Assembly (NCBI GenBank): GCA_038329845.1
Contig: JBBQNJ010000027.1
Location: 1 to 53,045, forward strand
Reading direction: 5' to 3'
From: JBBQNJ01 sp038329845
GTDB lineage: Bacteria; Planctomycetota; Phycisphaerae; Tepidisphaerales; Tepidisphaeraceae
Length of the DNA: 53,045 nucleotides
Positions 8,615-16,995 of this stretch are shown piece after piece. Position numbers and translations under genes: made by a program. Below the pieces are notes generated by a model. That model saw only the letters and a list, made by a program, of their open reading frames with translations. It was not told where the DNA came from and did no database searches. Every line of letters begins with the position of its first letter. Position 1 is the first letter of the stretch.

Positions 8615-8983
8615 ATGTCGGACAGAACCCATCCCAAGACCGGTGCCGGTAACTCATCATCCGCAACGGCGGTCGCCGAGCCGAAGGCCTCGACGAAAAG
8701 GCGTCCACGGCAATTGCCGCCTTATCATGTGGTTCTGTTGAATGACGACGACCATTCGCACGAATACGTGATCGACATGTTGCGGGATTTGTTCGGCCAT
8801 CCCCGAGAAAAAGGGTTCCGGCTGGCCGAGGAGGTGGATCGGACCGGGAAAGCCATCATTCTGACCACGACGAAGGAACACGCCGAGCTGAAGCGGGAAC
8901 AGATTCACGCCTACGGGCGCGACACTCGCGTGGCAACCTGCGCCGGCTCGATGTCCGCGATCATCCAGCCCGCCGAAGGGTAG
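8615..8983 (+). CDS. clpS: ATP-dependent Clp protease adaptor ClpS
   Basis: Small cytoplasmic adaptor (122 residues) that binds the N-domain of ClpA or ClpC and delivers N-degron substrates. The ClpS core is clear: PPYHVVLLNDDDHSHEYVI, then the helix VIDMLRDLFGH, GKAIILTTTKEHAELKREQI and a C-terminal MSAIIQPAEG. The N-terminal 30 residues are a flexible basic tail, as in the family. ATG 8615 was chosen because it is preceded by AGAAGG and fits the usual length; the frame is open further upstream without a better start. It stands alone between a repeat element and convergent gdhA. No clpA or clpC is in the window. Confidence 0.93.
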   Translation: MSDRTHPKTGAGNSSSATAVAEPKASTKRRPRQLPPYHVVLLNDDDHSHEYVIDMLRDLFGHPREKGFRLAEEVDRTGKAIILTTTKEHAELKREQIHAYGRDTRVATCAGSMSAIIQPAEG

Positions 8984-9171
8984 ACCGCATCGCGGGTCGA
9001 GGCTGGATGTAATCTCCTGGATTCTGCCCGGCTGGCCCGTCGCCGCGGGATCCGTGGGGTGTGGAAAGTGGCAAGCGCACAGCGGAAAGTCCACGCGGGG
9101 ATGCGGAAAGCGAATCGACCACGATTACTTCTGCGTCTTTCGTCCCTCTGCCCCCTTCGCCCATTCCCCAT

Positions 9172-10458
9172 TTACGGAAACAGCCCTTTGAGCCGGCTGG
9201 CCTCGGTGACTCGTCCGATGGCGATCGTATATGCGGCGGTGCGATAGTCGCAGTCGGCCTCGTCGGCCTTGGCGTTCACCGCGTCGAACGCCCGTTCCAT
9301 AATCCGCTGCAATTCATCCTGCACCCGCTTGAGGTCCCAGAAGAAATTATCCAGCCCCTGCACCCACTCGAAATAGCTCACCGTCACGCCCCCGGCATTG
9401 GCGAGAATATCCGGCAGGACGGTGACTCCCGCGTCGTTGAGTATCTGATCGGCCTCGGGCGTGATCGGCCCGTTGGCCGCCTCGACGATGATCCGCGCTT
9501 TGATCTCCGGCGCCACGGCGGCGTCGATCGTGTTTTCCATCGCCGCCGGAATCAGCACGTCGCATTCGCACATCAGCAGTTCTTCGTTGCTGATCTGCTC
9601 GGCGCCGGGAAAATCAGAGAGCGTTCCATTCTCGCGGTAGTAGAGCCCCGCCGCCTCGATGTCGATCCCTTGCTCGTTGAAAATTCCCCCATGACGTTCG
9701 GAAATGGCCGTCACCACCGCGCCGCGCTCATCCAGCAGTCGGGCGGCGTGATAACCCACGTTTCCGAACCCCTGGATCGCCACGCGCATCGCGTCGAGCG
9801 TCTTATTTCGCGTATGGAGAAATTTCCGCAGGATATTCATGACGCCCCGCCCCGTCGCCTCCTCTCGCCCGACCGACCCGCCGATGGCGACCGGCTTGCC
9901 CGTGACCACGCCCAGCGCCTGGTAGCCGACCATCATCGAGTAGGTGTCCAGGAACCAGGCCATGACCTGTGCATCGGTCCCCATGTCCGGGGCGGGGATG
10001 TCATGTTGCGGGCCGATCACCGGCAGCACCTCGCTGACATACCGCCGGGTCAGCCGCTGCTTTTCCGACATCGACAGGGCATGTGGATCGCAGACCACGC
10101 CTCCCTTGGCCCCGCCGTAGGGAAGGTCCACCAGCGCGTTCTTCCAGGTCTGCAGCATCGCCAGAGCCATGACCTCTTCGAGGTCCATATTCGCGGCGAA
10201 TCGCAGCCCTCCCTTGAACGGCCCGCGCGAGTTGTTGTGCTGCACGCGGAATCCCGTGAAGACCTGGATGTGACCGGCGTCCATGCGGATCGGGCAGGAG
10301 ACGGTCAGCACCCGCTTGGGGCTGGCCAGCACCGCCCGCCAGGTATCGTCGAGTCCCATGGTCTTATAGACGCGATCGAAATAGAGGTGGGCATTGCGCC
10401 AGAAGCGCCCATCGGGCTTAGGCTGTCGAGTGGCGATGAGTCGGTCGGTTTCGGGCAT
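9172..10458 (-). CDS. gdhA: Glutamate dehydrogenase (Glu/Leu/Phe/Val dehydrogenase family)
   Basis: Catalyses reversible oxidative deamination of glutamate to 2-oxoglutarate and ammonia with NAD(P). The 428 residues match the hexameric, about 420-residue class. Visible motifs are the substrate-binding KGGLRF region (NNSRGPFKGGLRFA), the catalytic-lysine block PYGGAKGGVVCDP, PAPDMGTDAQVMAW, GSVGREEATGRGV and the dinucleotide-binding VAIQGFGNVGYHAA. The start has AGGATAG eight bases upstream. The gene is convergent with clpS and divergent from the tRNA promoter region. Coenzyme preference cannot be read with confidence. Confidence 0.95.
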   Translation of the reverse strand: MPETDRLIATRQPKPDGRFWRNAHLYFDRVYKTMGLDDTWRAVLASPKRVLTVSCPIRMDAGHIQVFTGFRVQHNNSRGPFKGGLRFAANMDLEEVMALAMLQTWKNALVDLPYGGAKGGVVCDPHALSMSEKQRLTRRYVSEVLPVIGPQHDIPAPDMGTDAQVMAWFLDTYSMMVGYQALGVVTGKPVAIGGSVGREEATGRGVMNILRKFLHTRNKTLDAMRVAIQGFGNVGYHAARLLDERGAVVTAISERHGGIFNEQGIDIEAAGLYYRENGTLSDFPGAEQISNEELLMCECDVLIPAAMENTIDAAVAPEIKARIIVEAANGPITPEADQILNDAGVTVLPDILANAGGVTVSYFEWVQGLDNFFWDLKRVQDELQRIMERAFDAVNAKADEADCDYRTAAYTIAIGRVTEASRLKGLFP

Positions 10459-10539
10459 GATCGTCTATCCTAAAGCTGTAGCCCCACGTGAACCAGTGCC
10501 GCCAAGGCCAGTAAGCAAAAACTTCACTCCTCGCGCACG

Positions 10540-10568
10540 TTGGCACCCATGGCTCGGAGTGATACACT
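10540..10568 (+). promoter_or_regulatory. Sigma-70-type promoter of tRNA-Arg
   Basis: TTGGCA (10540-10545) and TACACT (10563-10568) are separated by 17 bases. The mature tRNA begins 35 bases after the -10 box, which leaves room for a short 5' leader. Confidence 0.6.
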
Positions 10569-10603
10569 GGATTGGTTAGTTCGACGACCCGCCGGGTCGT
10601 GCC

Positions 10604-10677
10604 GCACCCGTAGCTCAATTGGACAGAGCATCGGTCTTCGGAACCGAGGGTTGGGGGTTCGAGTCCCTCCGGGTGCG
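10604..10677 (+). tRNA. tRNA-Arg (anticodon TCG)
   Basis: A full cloverleaf can be drawn. The acceptor stem GCACCCG (10604-10610) pairs with CGGGTGC (10670-10676). The D arm is GCTC...GAGC. The anticodon stem TCGGT/ACCGA encloses the loop CTTCGGA with anticodon TCG at 10638-10640. The T arm contains GGTTCGAGTCC. The discriminator base is G10677 and no CCA is encoded. It reads CGA and other CGN arginine codons. Confidence 0.95.
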
Positions 10678-10810
10678 CTTCCGACTTTTCGACGCGGCTA
10701 CGATTTTTTCTTGACTGCGGCGGTGACTCGGTAGCAATTCTCGCCGACATGGGCGAACGGGCGGGTCGGGGCGGGTTTGGACGATCCTGGGGGGATTGGT
10801 GGGGCGATTA

Positions 10811-10848
10811 TCGTCGTCCCCGTCCCCGTCGCCGTCGCCGTCGCCGTG
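10811..10848. repeat. Simple-sequence tract (GTCGCC/GTCCCC)n
   Basis: Hexanucleotide units GTCCCC and GTCGCC repeat about six times in the 277-base gap between tRNA-Arg and the sulfatase gene. The gap holds no other recognised feature. Confidence 0.6.
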
Positions 10849-10954
10849 TCCGGTCCAGTAGAAAGTTACCTCCAGGGCACCGGGGCTATAGGGGGCTTTC
10901 CAGCGGGGGGTGGACGGTGGGGTCCGCGACTTCGCACGCCGCTGGTCGGGGACC

Positions 10955-12400
10955 TCAAGCTGGCAGCGATTGTTTCCAACCGGCAGAGAGTTGCGCTGAG
11001 AAGTCTCTGATCAGGTCGGCGTTCTTCGGATCGTGCGCCGCGTTGACCGCGCCGGCGGGGTCGGTCTGGTAGTCGTACAACTCGATCGGCGCCTCGGCGT
11101 CGGTGCCCCAGCGGGTGAAGCGGTAGCGATCCGTGCGCATCGAATATCCCATCGTCTTGCGGCGGGGATACTGGCTGAACGCCGCCGACTTCCAGGAGCG
11201 ATCAGGGTCGTCCAGCAGCGGTGCCAGGCTGATCCCTTCGACGTGCTTCGGCGTCGGGGCGCCCGCCAGTTCGCACACCGTCGAGTACAGGTCGTTGTGT
11301 TCCGTCAACGCGGCGGTGCGCTGTCCCGCTTTGCCGCCCGGCATTCGGATGATCAACGGCACCCGGCACGCCTCCTCGAAATTGCAGTGCTTGCACCACA
11401 GCCCATGTTCGCCCAGCAACCAGCCGTGATCGGCGGTGAAGACCACCAGCGTGTTGTCGGCCAAGCCGGTTCGCTCCAGTTCGTCCAGCACCCGACCGAT
11501 CTGCGAATCGGTGTAGCTGACGCCGGCGTAATAGCCGTGGATCAACTGCCGCGCCATCTTCGGGTCGATCGGGCCCTTGGGCGGGATCCCGTGATAGTTC
11601 CGCAGTTCGCCGAAGTCGTGCATGGCGATCTCCGGAGCGTCTTTGGGCCGGACGTGATGTGTCGGCAACGCGATCTTCTCAAGGTCGTACAGGTCCCAGT
11701 ATTTTGCGGGCGCGCAGAATGGCAGGTGCGGCTTGTGAAACCCGATGCCGAGAAAAAACGGGCGGTCCTTGAGTTCCGCCAGCATCGCCACGCCGGCATC
11801 GGCCAGGGCACCGTCGGCATAGGCGTTGTCGGGCACATCCGCCCGCTCGAACGCCGGGCCTCGGTCCGACTTGATCTTCTCGAGCAGCGCCACGTTCTCG
11901 GGCAGCACGTACCCGCGGCCCTTGGCGATTCCCGCGTACGCCGTCGCCGGATGCGACCAGGCGTCGGGATCGTCCTTGCGATGATGGTAAAACTTGCCTT
12001 GGGAGATCGTCGTGTACCCCAGGTTCTTGAAATGTCGCGGCAACGACAGAATCTCAGGGTGCTTCGAGTGCAGCATCGTTTCCAGGTCGTAGATTCCCGT
12101 GGTATCCGGGCGACATCCGCTCAACAAGGCGATCCGCGAGGGGGCGCAGATCGCCTGGGGGCAGTAGTGGCGATCGAACAGCGTGCCTTGCGATGCCAGC
12201 CGATCGAGGTTCGGCGTGACCATCTCCGCATGCCCGTAGCAGCTGAGTTGTGGCCGCATGTCGTCGACGAGGATCATCAACACATTCATTTTCCGTTCCT
12301 TCCCCGCAGCGCGTGCCGCGGTGCCAAGCGTTGTCGAAGCCCACGCCGTCGCCCCGGTCGCGCCGACCGTCTTGATGAAATCGCGTCTCGTTATCGGCAT
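10955..12400 (-). CDS. Sulfatase, Tat-exported (iduronate-2-sulfatase-like)
   Basis: A 481-residue arylsulfatase-family enzyme expected to remove sulfate esters from a polysaccharide or similar substrate outside the cytoplasm. The N-terminus has a twin-arginine signal (TRRDFIKTVGATG, ending near AARAA at about residue 32). The metal site begins with VDDMRP (D46, D47). C85 in CAPSR is the cysteine converted to formylglycine in the CxPxR signature. Downstream are GKFYHH, GFHKPHLPF, the FTADHGWLLGEHGLWCKH metal and active-site block, and a C-terminal ELYDYQTDP. The start was placed at the ATG of the Tat signal; the open frame upstream is antisense to mqnC and is not coding. The exact substrate is unknown. 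An anaerobic-type maturase or FGE is not in the window. Confidence 0.92.
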   Translation of the reverse strand: MPITRRDFIKTVGATGATAWASTTLGTAARAAGKERKMNVLMILVDDMRPQLSCYGHAEMVTPNLDRLASQGTLFDRHYCPQAICAPSRIALLSGCRPDTTGIYDLETMLHSKHPEILSLPRHFKNLGYTTISQGKFYHHRKDDPDAWSHPATAYAGIAKGRGYVLPENVALLEKIKSDRGPAFERADVPDNAYADGALADAGVAMLAELKDRPFFLGIGFHKPHLPFCAPAKYWDLYDLEKIALPTHHVRPKDAPEIAMHDFGELRNYHGIPPKGPIDPKMARQLIHGYYAGVSYTDSQIGRVLDELERTGLADNTLVVFTADHGWLLGEHGLWCKHCNFEEACRVPLIIRMPGGKAGQRTAALTEHNDLYSTVCELAGAPTPKHVEGISLAPLLDDPDRSWKSAAFSQYPRRKTMGYSMRTDRYRFTRWGTDAEAPIELYDYQTDPAGAVNAAHDPKNADLIRDFSAQLSAGWKQSLPA

Positions 12401-12535
12401 GCAAGCCTCCGAAGAATCCGCGGCGGCAATCCTATCGCGCCGGGTGAGACAAATGAATCGGACGCGGCTCGCGATCAAGCCCACCCGATGCGGGGGCTGT
12501 TTTCGTCGGGCCGGACCTCCTAGAATCGCGCGGAT

Positions 12536-13969
12536 ATGTCCCGCTTGTCGTTTAAGATTGATCCAGTGGTGGCCGGGGAACGCCGGTTGAGCGATGCCGA
12601 GGCGCTCGAGCTGCATGAAAGGGCATCGCTGCACGACCTGGGTCGATGGGCCCATGCCGTGACGATGCGCCTGCATCCACAGGATTATCTCACCTATGTG
12701 ATCGACCGGAACATCAATTACACCAACGTCTGCACGGCAAAATGCACGTTCTGCGCCTTTCGCCGCGATCACGACGACGCCGACAGCTACACCCTCGACC
12801 ATGAGCGGATCAACGAAAAAATCCGCGAGTTGGTGAGCATCGATGGCACGCAGGTCTTGATGCAGGGGGGGATGAACGACCGGCTGGGGATCGACTATTA
12901 CCTCGATCTGCTGGGGCACATCAAGGCGACGTTTCCGCGGGTGCATATTCATGCCTTCAGCCCGCCGGAGTTTGTCGAGTTCGAGCGATTTTTCGGATTG
13001 GATGCTCGGGAGATTTTGCGGCGGTTCAGGCAGGCGGGTTTGGACACGATTCCCGGCGGCGGGGGGGAGATTTTCGCCCCGCGGGTGCGCCGGCGAATCG
13101 GGCTGGGCAAATGCTCGGGCGATGACTGGCTGCGGATCATGCGGGTGGCGCATGAAGAGGGGATGAATACCTCGGGGACGATGCTCATCGGGCATATTGA
13201 GTTCGTCGGTGAGCGGATCGCGCATCTGGCGGCGCTGCGCGACATGCAGGATTACGCCCGGGCACTGGGATCGGATGATGGGGAGTCCAGAGCGACGATT
13301 GAGCGGATTCACCAGCGCCGTCCGGGAGTGTTTCTTCAGTCGCCGCCGCCGGACCGACGCGATTCGGCCGTTGCCCCGGGGCAGTACACGGCGTTTATTC
13401 ACTGGCCGTTCCAGCGAGAGAACACGCCGTTGGGCCGGGCGCGGGAATGGGATCCGGCGAAGGATGGGCCGTTCGACGATTCGGCGAATCCCGACATTCT
13501 TCGCGGTCGGGTGGTGCGCATGGCGGGGGCACAGGAGTATCTTCGGATGCTGGCGATCGCGCGGCTTTACCTGGACAACATCCCCAATCTGCAAAGCTCG
13601 TGGGTCACGATGGGGCCGAAGATCGGGCAGTTGTCGCTGTTTTTCGGGGCCAACGACATGGGCAGCGTGATGATGGAGGAGAACGTCGTCAGCGCCGCGG
13701 GAACGACGTACACGCTAAATGAGCGCGAGATCTGCCGGCTGATCCGCGACGCCGGTTGGATTCCCTGCCAGCGCGACCAGTACTACCGCGTGCTTCGGCG
13801 ACACGACGGCGCCGATTCACCGGACCTGCGACCGCTCGATCGTCCGCCAATTCGATCGGTGCCGCGGATTGACGACACCCACATCGGGGCGGCACCCGGG
13901 TTGGATGACGGCGCTGATCGAAGCGTGGGCGTGCAGTTGCCGCTGCTGGGCACGGCTCCGGCGGATTGA
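12536..13969 (+). CDS. mqnC: Cyclic dehypoxanthinyl futalosine synthase (radical SAM)
   Basis: Radical-SAM enzyme of the futalosine route to menaquinone, which cyclises dehypoxanthinyl futalosine. The 4Fe-4S cysteines are C66, C70 and C73 (CTAKCTFC) after the family block VIDRNINYTNVC. Other MqnC hallmarks are QVLMQGGMNDRLGIDYY, IHAFSPPE, GLDTIPGGGGEI, and SSWVTMGPKIGQLSLFFGANDMGSVM near the C-terminus. At 477 residues it is well above the usual length (about 360-390). Some 40 extra residues lie between ALRDMQD (about 236) and GQYTAFIHWPF (about 283), where relatives have a short turn, and there is an arginine-proline-rich tail of about 60 residues. Other mqn genes are not in the window. It is divergent from the sulfatase gene, 135 bases apart. 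Confidence 0.93.
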   Translation: MSRLSFKIDPVVAGERRLSDAEALELHERASLHDLGRWAHAVTMRLHPQDYLTYVIDRNINYTNVCTAKCTFCAFRRDHDDADSYTLDHERINEKIRELVSIDGTQVLMQGGMNDRLGIDYYLDLLGHIKATFPRVHIHAFSPPEFVEFERFFGLDAREILRRFRQAGLDTIPGGGGEIFAPRVRRRIGLGKCSGDDWLRIMRVAHEEGMNTSGTMLIGHIEFVGERIAHLAALRDMQDYARALGSDDGESRATIERIHQRRPGVFLQSPPPDRRDSAVAPGQYTAFIHWPFQRENTPLGRAREWDPAKDGPFDDSANPDILRGRVVRMAGAQEYLRMLAIARLYLDNIPNLQSSWVTMGPKIGQLSLFFGANDMGSVMMEENVVSAAGTTYTLNEREICRLIRDAGWIPCQRDQYYRVLRRHDGADSPDLRPLDRPPIRSVPRIDDTHIGAAPGLDDGADRSVGVQLPLLGTAPAD

Positions 13970-14077
13970 TCGTCGTTCGCCTCGCGATTCCATCACATTC
14001 GGCTCAAACCGCCGCCGAGAGGCAGGCAGGATGCCCGCACCACAAGGCCTCGCGCAAACGCATCGCGGACGATCGGC

Positions 14078-15481
14078 TTAAAGCGGCTTCGGCGAATCCT
14101 CCATCCCGAGCCATCGCGCCGGACGATCCACCGGAAGATCGGCAACGCGGTATGTTCGCGGCGTTCCGGCGTCGGCGGCGATCGCTTCGGCGGCGAGATA
14201 GCCGCCGCGAACCGCCCCTTCCATTGTCGATGGCCAGCCGGTTCGCACGTAATCCCCGGCCAGGTATAACCCGGCGATGCCCCCCGGCGGCGGGCCGGGT
14301 GACGGCCGGAAGCGATCTGACCCCGGCAGCGGAGAGAAGGTCGCCCGCTTCTCGATGATCACGTTCCCGCGAATCATCGTTGCCTCGGCAGCGCCGGGGA
14401 GCCGCCGCCGCACCTGCCGCGCGAACAAATCCAGCATCGTCTCGCGGGGCATTCCCACCCAGTCGCCAGCGGCGCTGATCACTCCATGGACGGCGTTGCC
14501 CGACTCGTTCTTGCGGAAAATCCACTGCAGCGGGCCGCTGATTAACGCCGCGTGGCCGCGATCCATCACCGGGCGATCGAACCAGAGATGGGCCCCGAGG
14601 ATCGGGACACTCTCCAGGCGATACAGCCCGGCGAAACGGGAGTCACTGTCGAGCAAGGGCTGGGGGATCCAGCCGGCGATCCCGTGGTGGTTTGTCGCCA
14701 CGACCACCGCGTCGCCGGGCAGAGGCGTTCCGTCGCTGAGGATCACGCCGCTGGCGCGGCGGCGGCGATCAAAGGTAAGTTCGGCGACGCGGGTATTGAG
14801 CAAAACCCGGCAATTGGGAATCGACCGATAGAGTTCGCCCAGCGGGCAGGCGGGCAATCCCAGCCGGTATCCATCTGCGTTGGAGAGCAGGGCATCCTGG
14901 AAAACCTGGATGGCGTAGGAGGCGCTGACGCGAGTGATTTGCTCGTTAAGCGAGCCGACAAGCATGGGTTCATAGAGGCGCTTTCGCAGGCTTAACGGCT
15001 GGTGCATCTCATCGAGCCACTCGCCGAACGGGATATCGTGCAGAGCCAGCCGACCGGCGCGTCCCATCGACATCATCTCGGCCAGCGCCCGCGCCAGGTG
15101 GATACGATCCATCGGCGTGAGCAGCCCGAATCGCAGCATCGCCCGCGCCAGATGAAACGGGGCGGGCACGCCCGCATCCGCGCGCAGATCGAACCATCGC
15201 TGTTGATCATCGAGAAAATGAACGGCGTCGAAATGTTGGATTCGCTCGGTGGTGCCGATCCGGCGGTAAAAGTCGAGCAGGTTGGTGCAGCATCCCAGCA
15301 GGACGTGCTGGCAGTTGTCCAGGGTCTGACCGGTCTGGGGATCGACGAAGGAGCCGGCTCGTCCGCCTAAGGTTGAGCGGGCCTCGATCAGCGTGACCTC
15401 GGTGAGATCGGCACCGATCGCCGTGGCGCAGGCCATCCCAGCCAGGCCGCCGCCGACGATGATCACGCGCGGGCGCCGCAT
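14078..15481 (-). CDS. hpnE: Hydroxysqualene dehydroxylase (squalene-associated FAD desaturase)
   Basis: FAD-dependent enzyme that reduces hydroxysqualene to squalene, the last step of the HpnC-HpnD-HpnE route feeding hopanoid or sterol synthesis. The 467 residues begin with a dinucleotide-binding fold VIIVGGGLAGMACA (6-19) and the family block LGGRAGSFVDPQTGQTLDNCQHVLLGCC. The C-terminal FAD motif GLYLAGDYVRTGWPSTMEGA is intact. Its start codon shares a base with the stop of the upstream Clp-N gene (TGATG), which suggests translational coupling. hpnC and hpnD are not in the window. Phytoene desaturase-like enzymes are the main alternative, but the NCQHV block favours HpnE. Confidence 0.9.
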   Translation of the reverse strand: MRRPRVIIVGGGLAGMACATAIGADLTEVTLIEARSTLGGRAGSFVDPQTGQTLDNCQHVLLGCCTNLLDFYRRIGTTERIQHFDAVHFLDDQQRWFDLRADAGVPAPFHLARAMLRFGLLTPMDRIHLARALAEMMSMGRAGRLALHDIPFGEWLDEMHQPLSLRKRLYEPMLVGSLNEQITRVSASYAIQVFQDALLSNADGYRLGLPACPLGELYRSIPNCRVLLNTRVAELTFDRRRRASGVILSDGTPLPGDAVVVATNHHGIAGWIPQPLLDSDSRFAGLYRLESVPILGAHLWFDRPVMDRGHAALISGPLQWIFRKNESGNAVHGVISAAGDWVGMPRETMLDLFARQVRRRLPGAAEATMIRGNVIIEKRATFSPLPGSDRFRPSPGPPPGGIAGLYLAGDYVRTGWPSTMEGAVRGGYLAAEAIAADAGTPRTYRVADLPVDRPARWLGMEDSPKPL

Positions 15482-15930
15482 CAGGCTTCGGGCGTCTGCG
15501 GCGAGTGGGCCAGTTGGCGCAGAATGTCGTCCAGGTCGGCGCCGCAGGATCGCAGGGCATCGCGCACGGCCGAAGGGCCTTCTTCGAGCAGTGCCGACAG
15601 CAGCAGCCGCGTGCCGACCTTTTCCACTCGCAGCGCCTGCGCCTTGACGATCGCGTTGTTCAGCACCTGCTGGGCGGTCTGGCTCATCGGCAGCGCGCCG
15701 GTCACTCCCGAGGGCGAGTCGGCCTTGGGCAAGGCGGTCAACAGCGCCTTTCGCAGGGCCGGAGCATCGATGTGACAGGCCTGAAGCGATCGCCGGGCAT
15801 CGGTGCCGTCGGATGCGAGCATCCCCAGCACCAGGTGTTCGGTGGTGACGTATTCCTGATTCAATTGCCGAGCCTGCTCCTGGGCATGGTCCAGGGTCTG
15901 GCGAAGACTCTCAGTTAGATTCTGGCGCAT
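15481..15930 (-). CDS. Stand-alone Clp N-terminal domain protein
   Basis: A 149-residue protein made of the double helical repeat that forms the N-domain of ClpA/ClpB/ClpC. The first repeat spans ESLRQTLDHAQEQAR with the typical YVTTEHLVLGML. The second spans SQTAQQVLNNAIVKAQ and VGTRLLLSALLEEG. There is no AAA+ module, Walker motif or ClpP loop. Stand-alone proteins of this type are thought to act as adaptors or decoys for Clp ATPases (family knowledge; role here inferred). ATG 15930 is preceded by GGAGAA; a longer open frame upstream is low-quality sequence. It is the first gene of a coupled pair with hpnE and is divergent from ylbF. Confidence 0.85.
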   Translation of the reverse strand: MRQNLTESLRQTLDHAQEQARQLNQEYVTTEHLVLGMLASDGTDARRSLQACHIDAPALRKALLTALPKADSPSGVTGALPMSQTAQQVLNNAIVKAQALRVEKVGTRLLLSALLEEGPSAVRDALRSCGADLDDILRQLAHSPQTPEA

Positions 15931-16194
15931 CGACGATTCTCCATCTCGAAGTCCCGCGATGATACCCGCAAGTGCGCCCGGCCAACAGGGAGATTTCACA
16001 ACCCGCGCGGGGGGCGGGGGACACACCGTCGCGACGGAACGCGCCGGCAAGATGCGATCTGAGGTCGGACGCACTGGCACGCCGAGATGCAGCGACGGGC
16101 GCGGACCCAATCATGGAAGCGCCGCTTCGGCGAAACCCCGCGGCAAGCCACGCGGTCTGGGCGCAGGCGGAAATCGCCGGCTCGGGCAGAGCGG

Positions 16195-16222
16195 TTGCCG
16201 GGCTCGAATCGGCGACTATAGT
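16195..16222 (+). promoter_or_regulatory. Sigma-70-type promoter of ylbF-like gene
   Basis: TTGCCG (16195-16200) and TATAGT (16217-16222) with a 16-base spacer lie 26 bases before the ylbF-like ATG. The leader carries AGGAG just upstream of the start. Confidence 0.55.
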
Positions 16223-16248
16223 GACCGAGGAAAACAACCAGGAGTCCA

Positions 16249-16650
16249 ATGCCAGTCGATACCCAGCAGATTCTCTCTGAGGCCGAAAAACTTGGTCGGC
16301 TTGTCGCGCAGCACCCGGCGGTGGGTCGGTTCAAGGATGCCCAGCGCGCCGTTTCCGAGGATCCCGAGGCCGGTCGGCTGATGGGCGAGTTCGATCGCCA
16401 GCTCGAGACGCTGGCGCGTCAGGAGCAGTCGGGCATGGGAGTGACCGACGCCCAGCGGCGGCAGCTCGAGAGCCTGCAATCGCGGCTGGTGTCGCATCTG
16501 AAGATCAAGAATCTGAACATGGCGCAGGTTGATTTCATGGACCTGCTTCGCAAGGTGACGCAAACCATCCAGCGTCCGGTCCAGGAAGTGGCCACCCCCC
16601 AGTCCTCCCGGCCAGCCGCTTCCCCTGCGTCTCCCGGTATGGCGCATTAG
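16249..16650 (+). CDS. YlbF/YmcA family protein
   Basis: A 133-residue, almost entirely helical and charged protein with the YlbF pattern: ILSEAEKLGRLVAQHPAV, FKDAQRAVSEDPEAGRLM, then long amphipathic helices ending in MDLLRKVTQTI. In Bacillus subtilis YlbF, YmcA and YaaT form a complex that affects RNase Y-dependent mRNA maturation and development (established there). Whether the planctomycete homologue does the same is unknown. The tail from about residue 115 is Pro/Ser/Ala-rich and probably disordered. It has its own promoter and is monocistronic by spacing. Confidence 0.8.
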   Translation: MPVDTQQILSEAEKLGRLVAQHPAVGRFKDAQRAVSEDPEAGRLMGEFDRQLETLARQEQSGMGVTDAQRRQLESLQSRLVSHLKIKNLNMAQVDFMDLLRKVTQTIQRPVQEVATPQSSRPAASPASPGMAH

Positions 16651-16700
16651 GCGCTGACCTGCGACTCATGCGTTGAAAAGAGGACGCGCTGGGCGCGCTC

Positions 16701-16904
16701 ATACCGCTCACGGCCTTCGGTGAGACATCTGCAACGGCTCTGAACCTGCGGGATATTCCGATTTCCTTAAGCGAGTCGTCTCAAAATGGCCCGCGAGCGG
16801 GATATGCCGCTCGCGGCCTTTCGTGAGACATCCGCAACGGCTCGGAACCCGCGGGATATTCCGATTCCCCAACCGGATCGTCTTAAAATGGCCCGCGAGG
16901 GGGA
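16701..16904. repeat. Tandem pair of a ~98-bp element with imperfect terminal inverted repeats
   Basis: Two copies lie side by side about 103 bases apart (16704-16801 and 16807-16904). Each begins CCGCTC(A/G)CGGCC...TGAGAC and ends with a rough inverted copy, GTCT(C/T)AAAATGGCCCGCGAG. A third copy occurs at 31454-31552. The 345-base gap before prfA holds nothing else except a short AAAAGAGGACGCGCTG stretch at 16677 that resembles a decayed arm of the GGGGACGCGCTTC element. Confidence 0.7.
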
Positions 16905-16995
16905 TAATTCAAAAAGAAACACGTTCTCTTTATTGAGAATCGGGGTTTTGGAAGGGGCGGGTGGCGACGTGGATCGGCGCGGGTAAGATGCGCGG

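Noticed and set aside
10678..10954. Possible integrated element at the tRNA-Arg 3' end
   Set aside because: No integrase gene and no repeat of the tRNA 3' end were found nearby; the gap holds only a simple-sequence tract.
10955..13594. An 879-residue minus-strand ORF covering the sulfatase and the region opposite mqnC
   Set aside because: Only the last 481 residues resemble a protein family and they begin with a Tat signal. The rest is antisense to the radical-SAM gene and reads as Arg/Pro/His-rich shadow.
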